NCBI RefSeq assembly: GCF_946479275.1
Contig: NZ_CAMLFE010000005.1
Location: 186,001-250,000, forward strand
Length of the DNA: 64,000 bases
DNA from: an uncultured Bartonella sp.
GTDB lineage: Bacteria > Pseudomonadota > Alphaproteobacteria > Rhizobiales > Rhizobiaceae
Direction of reading: 5' to 3'
In this document: in pieces, positions 9,793-19,756 of the stretch
How the letters are laid out: every line of letters starts with the position of its first letter
Numbering within the stretch: position 1 is the stretch's first letter
Position numbers and translations under genes: made by a program
The notes under the pieces: model-generated
Told to the model about the DNA's origin: nothing
The model's database searches: none
The model's input: the letters and a program-made list of their open reading frames with translations, nothing else

Positions 9793-10161
9793 TCAATTTT
9801 CAGGATGAAAAAAACCCTCTATATGGCGGGGCAATTTCCACGGGCTGATCGCAATCAAATCATAGCGCAGTCGCAATTTTTTGCGGTCAGGCTGGCGCGC
9901 GAGAAAAATATTGGCTGCATTGTCAAAACGTTTTTCACTTGGCTGTTTAACCGCTTCCATCGCCTCTTCAATGGTGGGGCGGGCTTTCACTTCAACAATG
10001 GCGATAACATGCCCACGCCGCGCTATAATATCAATTTCGCCGAAACGGGTTTCAAACCGGCGTGCCGCAATATGATAGCCCTTCATTTGCAACCATAAGC
10101 CCGCAAGCCTTTCGGCATAAATTCCGCGTAAATAGGTTTTCTGCTTGCGTTTTTTGTTCAT
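9793..10161 (-). CDS. yraN: YraN/UPF0102 family nuclease-like protein
   Basis: The product has 122 residues with the family pattern: RG-x-YAERLAGLWLQMKGYHIAARRF, then RFGEIDIIARRGHVIAIVEVKAR. The acidic and lysine residues of the E-ID-x(n)-EVK core match a restriction-endonuclease-like fold. The family's biological role is not settled; links to recombination or repair are suggested. It lies downstream of rsmI on the same strand, the usual neighbourhood of this family, though 300 bases separate the two. Confidence 0.9.
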   Translation of the reverse strand: MNKKRKQKTYLRGIYAERLAGLWLQMKGYHIAARRFETRFGEIDIIARRGHVIAIVEVKARPTIEEAMEAVKQPSEKRFDNAANIFLARQPDRKKLRLRYDLIAISPWKLPRHIEGFFHPEN

Positions 10162-10461
10162 GATCTCGCTTCATGAAAAGGGGAAGACAAATGACACATC
10201 TATCTACTCACAAGAATTAAGATTTATACAGAAATATTTTTTGAAAAACACAATGCTTTGACCGTTCCCCCTTATATTTTAAACGTGAGAGGGCCGAGAA
10301 TTTAAAAATTGACCAAACAAAATTTTACCGGATTTTTTCAACTAAACGGGCTTTTTCACTGCCCTTGTCTTTTTCGGCCACCCGTGCTTCTTATCCATTG
10401 ATCTTCTTGAACCACTCAAGCTTTTCAAGCCACCTTAACCTTATTCAGCCCGTTATCTTCT
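10162..10461. other. 300-base spacer between rsmI and yraN
   Basis: I see no gene, terminator or clear repeat. The spacer is long for genes that are usually close together, so yraN may have its own promoter here. Confidence 0.4.
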
Positions 10462-11355
10462 TTAAAAAGCTTGATCCTTCAGAGATAACAGGCGCTTGTA
10501 GAGATCGGCTTTTTTGTGTCCGGTTATTCTGGCCGCTTCTGCGGCGGCTTTTGCTGCGGGAAAATCTTTCGCCAGATCGATCAGAAGTTTGTCGATTTCT
10601 TCCGCAGTGAATTTTTCCTGCTGTTTTGACGGTGGCTCGACAATGATAACAATTTCGCCGCGTATCTTTTCACCATCGCTATAGCGTTCTTTCAATTCCG
10701 AAAGTGGCGCGACATCAACCGTCTCGAACTTTTTGGTCATTTCGCGACAGATCGCGCCGAAGCGATTTTCCCCGAAAACATCAACCATATCGGCCAAAGT
10801 TACAGACACGCGGTGCGGGGATTCGTAAAAAATCAATGAAGCGGGAATTGAGCCCAGTTCTTCAAGGCGGGCTTTTCTTTGCATGGACTTTGTTGGAAGA
10901 AAGCCGGAAAAGAAAAAACTATCCGTCGGTAGCCCCGTTGCGATCAATGCTGTCAAAGCGGCAGAAGCACCCGGAACGGGCACGATTTTGATATTTTTTT
11001 CGCGCGCTTCGGCAACCAGCCTGAAACCGGGGTCGGAAATAAGCGGCATACCGGCGTCACTCACCAGTGCCACCGAGCGATTATCTTCAAGAACACCAAG
11101 AAGTTTTCTGCCTGCTTCCTCGACATTATGTTCCTGATAAACAATTGCCTTCTGGTGGATACCATAACGATCAAGCAAGATGCGTGTCACTCTGGTATCT
11201 TCGCAGGCAAGCACATCGGCAGCGGCAATGGTTTCTATTGCCCGCAAGGTGATATCGCCAAGATTACCTATCGGTGTGGCCACAAGGTAGAGAGCCGGTT
11301 CAAGGACGGGTGCTTCATAAGCATTCGCCCCGATGATATATTTCCTGTCTGTCAA
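10462..11355 (-). CDS. rsmI: 16S rRNA (cytidine1402-2'-O)-methyltransferase
   Basis: The 297-residue product has the RsmI signature LYLVATPIGNLGDITLRAIETI at the start, then ACEDTRVTRILLDRYGI, SDAGMPLISDPGFRLV and VPVPGASAALTALIATGLP, all hallmarks of the tetrapyrrole-methylase-like SAM fold. RsmI methylates C1402 of 16S rRNA in the decoding centre. The start is a TTG at 11355 preceded by AGGACGGG. That ribosome binding site overlaps the stop of the upstream CoA-transferase gene, which ends nine bases before, so the two are very likely cotranscribed. Confidence 0.95.
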   Translation of the reverse strand: MTDRKYIIGANAYEAPVLEPALYLVATPIGNLGDITLRAIETIAAADVLACEDTRVTRILLDRYGIHQKAIVYQEHNVEEAGRKLLGVLEDNRSVALVSDAGMPLISDPGFRLVAEAREKNIKIVPVPGASAALTALIATGLPTDSFFFSGFLPTKSMQRKARLEELGSIPASLIFYESPHRVSVTLADMVDVFGENRFGAICREMTKKFETVDVAPLSELKERYSDGEKIRGEIVIIVEPPSKQQEKFTAEEIDKLLIDLAKDFPAAKAAAEAARITGHKKADLYKRLLSLKDQAF

Positions 11356-11364
11356 AAACCCGTC

Positions 11365-12855
11365 CTACAACATTCTACCCGTTTTCTTGAGCTTTTCGTG
11401 CAAAGAAAAGGCTTCTTCAAGAAGATGCGGAGTCTGGCCGCCAACCATTTTGCAAGCACGATCAAAATAATCGCGCAATACGTCCCGATAGTCGGGATGG
11501 GCGCATTTTTCAATGATAAGGGGCGCGCGTTCACGTGGTGCAAGGCCGCGCAAATCGGCATAGCCCAATTCTGTCACCAGAACATCGACATCATGCTCTG
11601 TATGATCGACATGGGCAACCATCGGCACAACAGAAGAAATCTTGCCACCTTTGGCAACCGATTTCGTTACAAAAACCGAAATATAGGCATTGCGTGCAAA
11701 ATCGCCCGAACCGCCAATGCCATTCATCATATGGGTGCCGCCGACATGGGTCGAGTTCACATTGCCGTAAATGTCGAATTCAAGAGCCGTATTGATTGCA
11801 ATAATACCGAGCCTGCGGATAATTTCCGGCAAATTCGATATTTCTTGCGGCCGCAAAATCAACCGGTCCTTATAACGCCCGATATTCGGGAAAACACGTG
11901 CGGCACAGGCTTCACTCAAAGTAATGGACGAGGCCGATGCAAAATCGAGCTTGCCGGCATCGAAAAGTTCGAAGGTCGAATCCTGCAAGACTTCGCTATA
12001 CATCTGCAAATTGTGGAACGGGCTATTCACAAAGCCGGTCAAAACCGCATTGGCAATGGTGCCGATACCCGCCTGGATGGGGCTTAATGTCATATCCATG
12101 CGCCCTTGATCGACCTCTTTCAGGAAAAATTCGGTCAAATGGCGGGCAATGGCATTGGTTGCATCATCAGCCGGAGAAATCAATGACGGGCTATCCGGCA
12201 CATCCGAAATGACAATGGCCGCAATCTTGTTTTTATCTACCTTGATTGAAGTTGTGCCAATGCGCGTATCCGGTTTTACAACCCCGACGGGTTCACGGTT
12301 TGGCCGTGGAGAAGGAATATAGATATCGTGAATGCCTTCAAAATCCGGATTGATGCTGGTGTTAAGCTCGATAATAATTTTATCGGCCCCCAAGGCAAAG
12401 CTTGCGGAATTGCCGACAGATGTTGTCGGCACAATCGAGCCATCTTCATGAATCATCATCGCTTCGATAATGGCAATATTGACCGGCGGTAACTGGTGGG
12501 CACGCAATTGCTCGACCACTTCCGACAAATGTTCGTCAATAAACATAACTTCGCCGCGATTGATTGCCGCTCTTAAAGCGGTGTCAACCTGAAACGGCAT
12601 ACGGCGGGCGAGCACGCCTGCCTCGCTCAATATCTTGTCGGTGTCATGGCCAAGGGAAGCGCCCGTCAACAGGCTGATCTTAAAGGGGTGTTTTTTCGCC
12701 CGTTTTGCCATTGCATGAGGAACAAGTTTAGCATCGCCCGCACGGGTAAAGCCGCTCATACCAACGACCATACCATCTTTGACAAGGCTTGCCGCCTCGT
12801 CCGCCGAGACGATTTTTGCTCTTAATTCCTCACTCTGAATACGGTCTTCAAACAT
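11365..12855 (-). CDS. Succinate/acetate CoA-transferase (acetyl-CoA hydrolase family)
   Basis: The 496-residue product matches class I CoA-transferases of the AarC/acetyl-CoA hydrolase group over its whole length. It shows GDAKLVPHAMA, SLLTGASLG, GSIVPTTSVGNS, the catalytic glutamate in MYSEVLQD (Glu288), and the glycine loop DIYGNVNSTHVGG...NGIGGSGDFARN that helps form the oxyanion hole. It moves CoA between succinyl-CoA or acetyl-CoA and the free acids and may let acetate bypass or complete the TCA cycle. GGGAG lies eight bases before the ATG. It heads a gene row with rsmI. The exact substrate pair is inferred from family resemblance. Confidence 0.9.
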   Translation of the reverse strand: MFEDRIQSEELRAKIVSADEAASLVKDGMVVGMSGFTRAGDAKLVPHAMAKRAKKHPFKISLLTGASLGHDTDKILSEAGVLARRMPFQVDTALRAAINRGEVMFIDEHLSEVVEQLRAHQLPPVNIAIIEAMMIHEDGSIVPTTSVGNSASFALGADKIIIELNTSINPDFEGIHDIYIPSPRPNREPVGVVKPDTRIGTTSIKVDKNKIAAIVISDVPDSPSLISPADDATNAIARHLTEFFLKEVDQGRMDMTLSPIQAGIGTIANAVLTGFVNSPFHNLQMYSEVLQDSTFELFDAGKLDFASASSITLSEACAARVFPNIGRYKDRLILRPQEISNLPEIIRRLGIIAINTALEFDIYGNVNSTHVGGTHMMNGIGGSGDFARNAYISVFVTKSVAKGGKISSVVPMVAHVDHTEHDVDVLVTELGYADLRGLAPRERAPLIIEKCAHPDYRDVLRDYFDRACKMVGGQTPHLLEEAFSLHEKLKKTGRML

Positions 12856-12943
12856 TTTTTACTCCCATCTCTCGATAGCAACAAGGCCAAGCTCTCCCGC
12901 CAATTTTTGAAAAATTCAAGTGAAGACTATCGAACTTCTGCTA

Positions 12944-13639
12944 TCAAGCCTCTTCCATTTCATTCAAGATTTTACTTGCCGCTTCCAACGGATTATCGGC
13001 TTTGATAATAGGCCGGGCAACTACAAGATGGCTTGCACCGGCCTCAATTGCTTCTTTCGGGCTCATAACACGTTTCTGGTCACCTTTATCGGCCCCTTTC
13101 GGGCGGATACCGGGGGTGACCAGCGCCATGTCAGAGCCAATGACTTCCCGCAAAGCGCGCGCTTCTGCAGCCGAGGCAACGATGCCTCCCATTCCCGCCA
13201 AACGCGCATCTTTCGCCCGTTTCAACACCAATGTTTTGGCATTGTCAAAGTAACCTGCCGCTTTAAGATCAGCGTCATCCATCGAGGTGAGCACGGTCAC
13301 ACCAAGAAGACAAAGATTACTTCCTTTGGCTGCTTCCACAGCTGCGCGCATTGCCTTCGGATAAGCGTGAACCGTCAACATATCGACACCGACCTTGACG
13401 ATATTTTCAACCGCACTTTTTATCGTATTGTCGATGTCGAGAAGTTTCATATCAAGGAAAACTTTTTTGTTTGCCGCTTTGAGTTCACGGGCAAATTCGA
13501 GCCCGCCTGCAAACAATAATTGATAGCCTATTTTATAAAAGCTGATGGTATCACCCAACTCTTGAACCAGCTTTTCTGCCTGCCGAATATCAGCGACGTC
13601 CAATCCGACAATCAACCGATCCCGCATAACACTCGCCAT
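12944..13639 (-). CDS. pyrF: Orotidine 5'-phosphate decarboxylase
   Basis: The product has about 231 residues. LIVGLDVAD at the N-terminus and the catalytic Asp-Lys-Asp array in [13 protein letters not shown] are diagnostic, and [18 protein letters not shown] is the phosphate-binding loop. It converts OMP to UMP in pyrimidine synthesis. The ATG at 13639 has GGAG at eight bases; the TTG one codon earlier is less likely. It precedes the CoA-transferase gene on the same strand with an 88-base gap. Confidence 0.96.
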   Translation of the reverse strand: MASVMRDRLIVGLDVADIRQAEKLVQELGDTISFYKIGYQLLFAGGLEFARELKAANKKVFLDMKLLDIDNTIKSAVENIVKVGVDMLTVHAYPKAMRAAVEAAKGSNLCLLGVTVLTSMDDADLKAAGYFDNAKTLVLKRAKDARLAGMGGIVASAAEARALREVIGSDMALVTPGIRPKGADKGDQKRVMSPKEAIEAGASHLVVARPIIKADNPLEAASKILNEMEEA

Positions 13640-13642
13640 CAA

Positions 13643-14304
13643 TCAAACTCCATTGCAAGGCCCTTTTCAGGCAATCTTTTTTTAAGTCTCCTTTTTCGGG
13701 CGACCTTTTTTAAAAAACCGATTGCAAGTTTAAAACCGGCAATCGCCGAACCCTCTATTATGACTTGAGAAGCCATAAACTTTCTGTTCAACTTTTGTCG
13801 CAATTACTTGGCTCAAGAAACAAACGACCGGTGAACGGATAAGGTTCCCTTTAAAACTCATTATCAGGCATAAACAAAAAGCACAACTTGCCCGTCTTTC
13901 CAATCAAGCAATTGTGCTTCCGTTTTTCTATAATATTCACTGTTTTCATTGCTTCAAAACTTCAAAACCCGACAATCGACCTTTGTTTACTCTTATCCTC
14001 AATCACTCTCATAAACTGGTGTTTTCTTCAATCGCTCCCATAAACCGGCGTTTGAAAGAATACCCTTCCGTTTTATCCGGCAATTCCACCTCAGGACGAT
14101 TCGGGAAAAGCTCGAACAATCAGGTAAACAATCGTCAATTTTTTTAAAAATCGACATCATTTCCCTCAAACCGATATCTATTGCCGTAAAACCGATATCA
14201 AAAGAATTGCATCATGAGAAAACTCATGCTTTGGCTTTCCAACAAAAGCACGAGCCAGAACGGGAATACGCAATCAAACAGCGTTTCAACTGTTTTTTAA
14301 AAAC
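13643..14304. other. 660-base intergenic stretch with a hairpin and no evident gene
   Basis: A stem-loop at 13876-13918 is described separately. Between it and the lytic transglycosylase gene lie about 390 bases with no credible open frame. This is long for a 3' untranslated region and could hide a small RNA, but I see no promoter good enough to claim one. Confidence 0.4.
13876..13918 (-). terminator. Possible rho-independent terminator
   Basis: AAGCACAACTTG pairs with CAAGCAATTGTGCTT with a three-base bulge. On the minus strand the stem is followed by TTTTTG, and on the plus strand more loosely by CCGTTTTTC. It lies about 390 bases past the end of the lytic transglycosylase gene, so it may instead end an unrecognised transcript. 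Confidence 0.5.
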
Positions 14305-15102
14305 TCATGTACCGCTGTTTTTGAACTGTGGAATCGGAATATTGACAGTGCCGTTGCCTGTACTTGCATCGGTTTTTTGTCTGGTGACCGATTCAACCGC
14401 GGCTTTTGCATCATCGGAAATACCGGAATTATCACCAAGCCCCGTATCATCAAGCAGCCCCTTGGCCTTGGCATCATAATAATAACCACGGGCATAAAGG
14501 CGCACTGCCTGTGCTTCGTTACCATCGGCAACCTTATAGGCACCAGCCAGATATTTTACCGCAAAACGCAAATTGGTTTCTGCGTCAAGCAACCCCTTCG
14601 GGTCGCCCTGATAGCCCATGCCTTTGGCCGTCGGGTGGCTGATTTGCATCAATCCGAGATAGGGTCCATTACGAATATTGGGGTTCCCGTTGCTTTCGCG
14701 TTTGACAACGCGTCTTACAAGACTTTCCGGCACATTATAGGCCATTGAATATTTGGAAATGAGCTGTTCGACTTCCGGACTTGCATGGGCAAGTTCAACA
14801 GGGCCGGATTCATTTTTCAATGCATTGGGATTAGCCGCATTGGAATTTTGTGCATTTGCTTTGGCAAGTGCTGCGGGGTTTGCTTCCTTGCCGGTATAGG
14901 AAAGTTCCTTGAACACCGGAACCGGAATTTTTTTGTCGATCAGATAGCCATAGGACAGAGGTGTCGTCATTGTTCCGACACGCGCTATAGACGTGGTCGC
15001 ATCGGTGAGTTCGGTCTTCGGTTTGTTCTGCTGTGTACAGGCACCCAAAAACCCCGTTAATACGACAATACTACCGCTGACAATCAAACGTCGTTTAGTC
15101 AT
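14305..15102 (-). CDS. Lipoprotein lytic transglycosylase (SLT domain)
   Basis: The 265-residue product carries a lipoprotein signal with the lipobox LGAC (lipidated Cys22). A linker (about 25-105) rich in Ala and Asn follows. The SLT-type domain spans about 108-225: YNVPESLVRRVVKRESNGNP contains the catalytic Glu136, then YLGLMQISHPTAKGMGY and LRFAVKYLAGAYKVA. Such enzymes cleave the glycan strands of murein with formation of 1,6-anhydroMurNAc. Placement in the outer membrane is probable from the lipobox. Residues beyond 230 are low-complexity. It appears to be a single-gene unit. Confidence 0.9.
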   Translation of the reverse strand: MTKRRLIVSGSIVVLTGFLGACTQQNKPKTELTDATTSIARVGTMTTPLSYGYLIDKKIPVPVFKELSYTGKEANPAALAKANAQNSNAANPNALKNESGPVELAHASPEVEQLISKYSMAYNVPESLVRRVVKRESNGNPNIRNGPYLGLMQISHPTAKGMGYQGDPKGLLDAETNLRFAVKYLAGAYKVADGNEAQAVRLYARGYYYDAKAKGLLDDTGLGDNSGISDDAKAAVESVTRQKTDASTGNGTVNIPIPQFKNSGT

Positions 15103-15436
15103 GCACCACCCGTTTTTTATTCAAACTTATGCAAACTTTTTAAAGAAAGCCAAAATCACGGCTGTCAAAACGCACATACACAGTACAAAAAGTGCGTTCC
15201 GGCCTTTATTTGCCGATTTCATGGCAATCCTGTGACCAAAGTGTCATTTTCTCGTCATCAAAGTGGATAACCCTTTAAAAACTTAATTCAAACAAGGAAT
15301 AAACCCGTTTTTAATGACACGCTTGAATAGTGTTTCAAACTATTGAACAATATCTTCAAGCTTCCCGAAACGACATCTAGGCACATCGGTTGCAAAGTCA
15401 ACCTAGCACAACTTGTTCGACTTGGCAAAACATGGT
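15103..15436. other. Intergenic stretch upstream of the lytic transglycosylase gene
   Basis: About 330 bases with no supportable gene. It presumably includes the promoter of the lytic transglycosylase gene and the trailer of mrp. No clear terminator hairpin is seen after mrp. Confidence 0.4.
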
Positions 15437-16588
15437 TTACGAAAGGTTATTTGCGAGCTTTTCTGCAATCTCCCGATAAAGTTTGGCAAAAACGCTTTGC
15501 GGCTTTTCGATAAAGACAGGCGTACCTGCGTCCGACAAAGCGCGAACGTCCGGATCAAGCGGGATTTCGCCCAAAAATGGTACCTGCCGGTGATGGGCTT
15601 CGTTGCGGGCTCCGCCATGGCCGAATATGTCATAGCGTTTGCCGGTATCGGGAGCGATAAAATAGCTCATATTTTCGATTACACCCAGAATCGGCACGCC
15701 GACCTTGGTAAACATCTCGATTCCCTTGCGTGCATCGACCAACGCCAAATCCTGAGGGGTGGACACAATCACCGCGCCGGTCATCGGCACCTGCTGGGCA
15801 AGTGTCAATTGTGCGTCGCCAGTGCCGGGGGGCATATCGACAACCAGCACATCAAGCGGGCCCCACAAAACATCACGCAAAAATTGTGTAACAGCCGACA
15901 TCACCATGGGGCCACGCCAAACCATCGGGCGGTCTTCATCCACGAGAAAGCCCATCGACATCAGTTTCAGGCCGAATTTTTCCAGTGTTTCAAGCTTGTT
16001 GCCTTCAACTGCACGCGGGCGCTGGTTGATAAGGCCGGTCAATCTCGGCAATGACGGGCCGTAAATATCGGCGTCAAGAAGCCCTGTTTTAAAGCCCCTG
16101 TCGGCAAGTGCCAATGCCAGATTGATTGCTGTTGTCGATTTGCCAACGCCACCCTTGCCGGAAGCCACAGCGATAATATGCTTGACCCCTTCGATCGGCT
16201 TTTTTTCACCAATGCCGTGGCTCGCACGCGCAATCTTCGGGTTCGCGTGCCCCGGTTCGACAACAATTCTTTTTGCCGGTGCTTTATGGGGCTCATCGTT
16301 ATTTGTCGTTTTACCTGCATTGGCCGAACCCTTTTTCTCGGCAGTCAATGTGACAATTGCGGCTTTGACGCCATCCATTGCCTCGACCACCTTCTGGGCA
16401 GCCTGTCGCAACGGCTCAAGTTCTTGTGCCCTTTCATCCGGCACAGTTATCGAAAAGAACACTTTTCCATCGGAAATGAATATTTCTGAAACCAGCCCGA
16501 GCGAGACGATATCGCTTTCAAAATCGGGCCCTTTTACTTTTCTCAATTCGTCGATAACAGCATCGCTTGTGATATTGGACACGCGCAT
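15437..16588 (-). CDS. mrp: Mrp/ApbC family iron-sulfur cluster carrier ATPase
   Basis: The 383-residue product has an N-terminal MIP18/DUF59-like domain (about 5-85), a variable linker, then a deviant-Walker-A P-loop ATPase domain beginning HIIAVASGKGGVGKSTTAIN. LLDADIYGPSLPRLTG, DMPPGTGDAQLT and ENMSYF are family motifs. Mrp proteins carry 4Fe-4S clusters to apo-enzymes. The C-terminal CxxC that holds the bridging cluster in most family members is replaced by FIAPDTGKRYDIFGHGGA. The same loss occurs in other Rhizobiales as far as I recall, so it is probably not a local defect. AGGAAGG directly precedes the ATG. Confidence 0.92.
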   Translation of the reverse strand: MRVSNITSDAVIDELRKVKGPDFESDIVSLGLVSEIFISDGKVFFSITVPDERAQELEPLRQAAQKVVEAMDGVKAAIVTLTAEKKGSANAGKTTNNDEPHKAPAKRIVVEPGHANPKIARASHGIGEKKPIEGVKHIIAVASGKGGVGKSTTAINLALALADRGFKTGLLDADIYGPSLPRLTGLINQRPRAVEGNKLETLEKFGLKLMSMGFLVDEDRPMVWRGPMVMSAVTQFLRDVLWGPLDVLVVDMPPGTGDAQLTLAQQVPMTGAVIVSTPQDLALVDARKGIEMFTKVGVPILGVIENMSYFIAPDTGKRYDIFGHGGARNEAHHRQVPFLGEIPLDPDVRALSDAGTPVFIEKPQSVFAKLYREIAEKLANNLS

Positions 16589-16669
16589 TTCCTTCCTGCA
16601 AATCTGCTGGATTTTTGTCTTTCCTATCGCGACGGAAAGCCTTTGGTCAACCGGCTAACGAGCAGTTTT

Positions 16670-17917
16670 TTAAACTTTTGTATTGGCCGAAATACGATCA
16701 GGATTCTGTTCTTTCATCCATTTGACAATAACATCCCGATCAGCTTCGCCTATCATATGGTCACTATCGACCATCGCTGCATCAACCTTTGCACCATTTT
16801 TCTTGAAAACAGACAATAATGCCGGTGCAAAAGGCGAATAAAGCGCATCGTTTTTACCCGAAATAATCAAAATCCGATTTTTCGACAAATCCTCTTTGCC
16901 CATATTGCCAATCACCGGCATGGAACGCATAAGAATGGCGCGTCGGGCAAAACCGGGATGGCGCATCATAATGACAGCAAGCAAATTCGCGCCATTGGAA
17001 TAGCCCACAAAAGTTACCCGCGACAAATCGAAATGATGATCTTCGGCAAGGTTTCCCATAAATTTTACAAAAGCATCGGCTTCACTACTTGCGTCTTTCT
17101 CGTCGAATTTTGTCGGCGTTATTTTTTTAAACCAGCGCGTTTCACCATTTTGCACAATCCGCCCGCGAATGCCGATCAGCGTTGCCTTCGGCCATATCGG
17201 GCGGGCAAAGGGAACAAGCGTCGTTTCATTGCCACCCGAACCGTGAAGCAGAATAATAACCTCTCCCGAAGGATGATCGCTACGCTCGATGCGATAAATA
17301 AAATCCGGCAAACGGACAAGGTTCATTCGGCCTTCGCTGTTTTTCTGCATGAAAGTCTCTCCTGATGGCACGGTTTTTCCTGATGGCGGGGTTTTTTCTT
17401 TTGAAGCATCGTCTTCATTTTCTCTTGAAGCGGCTTTGCCTTCCTGCTTTTGCATTTGCGGCACTTTAAAAAGGCCTGATTTGAGCGGCCGCGCAACTGT
17501 TGTGCTTTCGGCTTCCGGCAACATCGCATTGATCGTGATGAAAGGTGCTTTTCCTTTATTGCCGAGCGCATTTCCAACCGCCATCAATGCTGCTTTTGTA
17601 ACCGGCAAGCCCTTCTTCGCTCCAATACGTAAATTAGCGGACTCTCGGCTTTTAGCAGATTGAATAGCTGAAATTTTTGTATTCCTTGTGGGCAAGCCCT
17701 TTCGCCTGAAATTCATCTCATCGGGCATTTTGGTAGAAAGTGCAGCTTTGTTTTTCAAAAATTTATTGGCTGACGCAATAAGTCCCGACGTTCCATTTCG
17801 TGGGATTGTTGCCTGCGGCTCTCCGGCCGCGGCCGAAAATGCGGTATCACAAATGAAATTTGTTAAAACCAGCAGCAAAAACGCAAGAATAAAACCTGAG
17901 CCCTTTTTCATAAACAT
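16670..17917 (-). CDS. Exported alpha/beta-hydrolase (carboxylesterase/phospholipase-like)
   Basis: The 415-residue product has a signal peptide (MFMKKGSGF, hydrophobic core, cleavage near AFSAAA at residue 30). A ~170-residue, Lys/Ser/Glu-rich, poorly ordered region follows. The C-terminal hydrolase domain starts near residue 215 (VIILLHGSGGNETT) with nucleophile serine in VGYSNGAN, acid in ISGKNDALYSPF and histidine in DSDHMIGEAD. This is the phospholipase/carboxylesterase (YpfH/esterase D-like) arrangement. The long linker between signal and enzyme is unusual for this small fold. The substrate is unknown. The ATG at 17911 is an alternative start. Confidence 0.8.
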   Translation of the reverse strand: MFMKKGSGFILAFLLLVLTNFICDTAFSAAAGEPQATIPRNGTSGLIASANKFLKNKAALSTKMPDEMNFRRKGLPTRNTKISAIQSAKSRESANLRIGAKKGLPVTKAALMAVGNALGNKGKAPFITINAMLPEAESTTVARPLKSGLFKVPQMQKQEGKAASRENEDDASKEKTPPSGKTVPSGETFMQKNSEGRMNLVRLPDFIYRIERSDHPSGEVIILLHGSGGNETTLVPFARPIWPKATLIGIRGRIVQNGETRWFKKITPTKFDEKDASSEADAFVKFMGNLAEDHHFDLSRVTFVGYSNGANLLAVIMMRHPGFARRAILMRSMPVIGNMGKEDLSKNRILIISGKNDALYSPFAPALLSVFKKNGAKVDAAMVDSDHMIGEADRDVIVKWMKEQNPDRISANTKV

Positions 17918-19756
17918 AATGTAAAAAACATGTTATCAGACGTTATCAATATAGGTGTTTCTCACGGCTTCGGCAAAACAATTGGCAGTGATAACCTCGT
18001 TCCCGTGTAAGGTTTACCACGTTTGAAGGCAGCGATGTCAGGCGTTGCAGCGGCAATTGTCATACTTTCTTGAAGTGACCGGCTCTTTTTCTACCGATGA
18101 TTGACCAACTTTTCCCGCTTGCTTCCTATATTTTCTGAAATTCTTCCCCCTACCCCTTAGCCTTCTGTTTTCCGGTTTTTCCTCCCCTCCCAGGTTCTTC
18201 TTTTCTCCTTCATTGCGTCTCTATCTTCTCCTTATCGTATCGCCGCTCTCACCCTTTTCTCCCACGTTCTACTTGCCGCCCGAATTCTTCATTCCTCACA
18301 TCTTTTCTATTTTTCATCTTTTCTATCTTTCCTCGCCTTCCGGCATCCTCATCGTCGTCTAATCCCTGCAACCGCATTGCAGGCTTCCGTAACCATCAAG
18401 CACGCGTGAACGTTGCCACCTCACCGCCCACTGCTGCTCCCGCCCGTTTTGCTCCCTCTCCCCCCTTGCTTCCAATTTTTACCTCCGCTCGTTTTTGCCC
18501 TATTCCCCTGTTATACATTTTTGATTGGCCTTTCGTTTTTATTGTTCTCCCGCGCTTTTCAGTTTCCTTATCTTTATTGCCTTATCTTCCGCGTGTTCTT
18601 TTCTTCGCTACACGCTTGATCTTCTGTTGACCTGGCTCATGCAATTTTGAAATACTTTTCCACAACTTTTCCGTGTGATTTTTTACAAAACAATCGACAA
18701 GTGTTGACGCATGTTTCTTTTGCATTATTGTATTTTTACGGGTGGCATGCTCCTGAGGGTGGGTAACTTCTTTTCCGGTTCCTTCTTCTTTCCGGCTTTC
18801 TCCCCTATCCTTTTGCCACCTATTATTTTTCTCTCGACGGTCGTTTTTCGTCTTCTCTTTTCCTGTTTCACACGAAGTTCCCTCCCCCTCTCAACGCTCC
18901 TATTGCCGCATCGATTTTTTATTTTTCCTATTCTGTTTTTTCTGTCCTTTTCTTCTCCCTATCGTTCTCTGCGCTTCATTTTTATATGTTCCTCGCCCCT
19001 CCTTCATTCACCTTTCTAATCCGCCCGTGTTTTCCGGCCCCTCTATGCTTTGCCGGATATTAAGTACCGGCGGATCTTTCCTCAGCTTAGTGCCATCCGT
19101 TTCCTTTTTGCCGGCTCTCCACTTTTCCTTCCCGCTTTTTAATGCCTTTCTTTCCGCCTCCCTCTCATCTTTCCTTTTCGTCCCGCTGCCCGTCAATTGA
19201 TGAAATATTGCAAGCTTCTCCGTAGCTTTTTTTCGGCGCCTTTTCGCATACAACTTCCTCACACACTGTCAGATTTCTCACATACTGTCAGACTTGACGG
19301 CCAGACGAAAAGCCAGACGAAAAAAATGAGACGAACGGTTTCAGGCAAACCGGACTTTTTGCCGATTTTTCTCGCATAGGTTGTATTTTTTGAAAAATTG
19401 TTCCCCAAATCCGCACGGGTTTTCTCTGAACAAGCAGATAAAGCACTTGGAAAAAGCATCTCTACAAAGCAGCCTGATTGATGATTAGCCAATAAATTAA
19501 TGGCCGGACAAATGACAGCTTTTTCAAGCTTGAAGGTGTCTTGCCCTGACGTACCTCTCAACAACCGACAATAAAATTTTATTTCAAAATTTTCTCTGAC
19601 AGTTTTATCGGTCATTCGGCAACGAGTTTTGAAATAACGTTGACAGAAAAAACTCCCCACAAGGGTAAAGCCATTTCTCACCGAAAGGTGGATTTTTTAA
19701 TCACAGGCAAAAGGAGAAAATTCAAAAATCATTAAAAAATTAATTTTTTCAAATAA
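17918..19756. other. Long gene-poor stretch with a pyrimidine-rich top strand
   Basis: About 1.8 kb without a convincing gene. From roughly 18110 to 19190 the plus strand is dominated by C and T in long runs (for example 18121-18350, 18420-18610, 18770-19000 and 19090-19190), broken by short normal patches. Open frames here on both strands are low-complexity by-products of this bias. The patch at 18361-18390 contains a hairpin, CCTGCAA-CCGCA-TTGCAGG. The patch at 18700-18735 contains TTGACG, 16 bases, TATTGT, a possible promoter reading right. From 19200 to 19756 the sequence is ordinary AT-rich intergenic DNA. Confidence 0.55.

Noticed and set aside
18406-19019. Two plus-strand frames rich in Phe, Leu, Pro and Ser that look like membrane proteins
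   Set aside because: They follow from the C/T bias of the strand, overlap in several frames, lack start signals and have no charged loops or motifs.
19008-19681. Two minus-strand frames of 84 and 140 codons
   Set aside because: The first is the purine-rich complement of the pyrimidine tract (Lys/Arg/Glu by composition). The second shows no motif or start signal.
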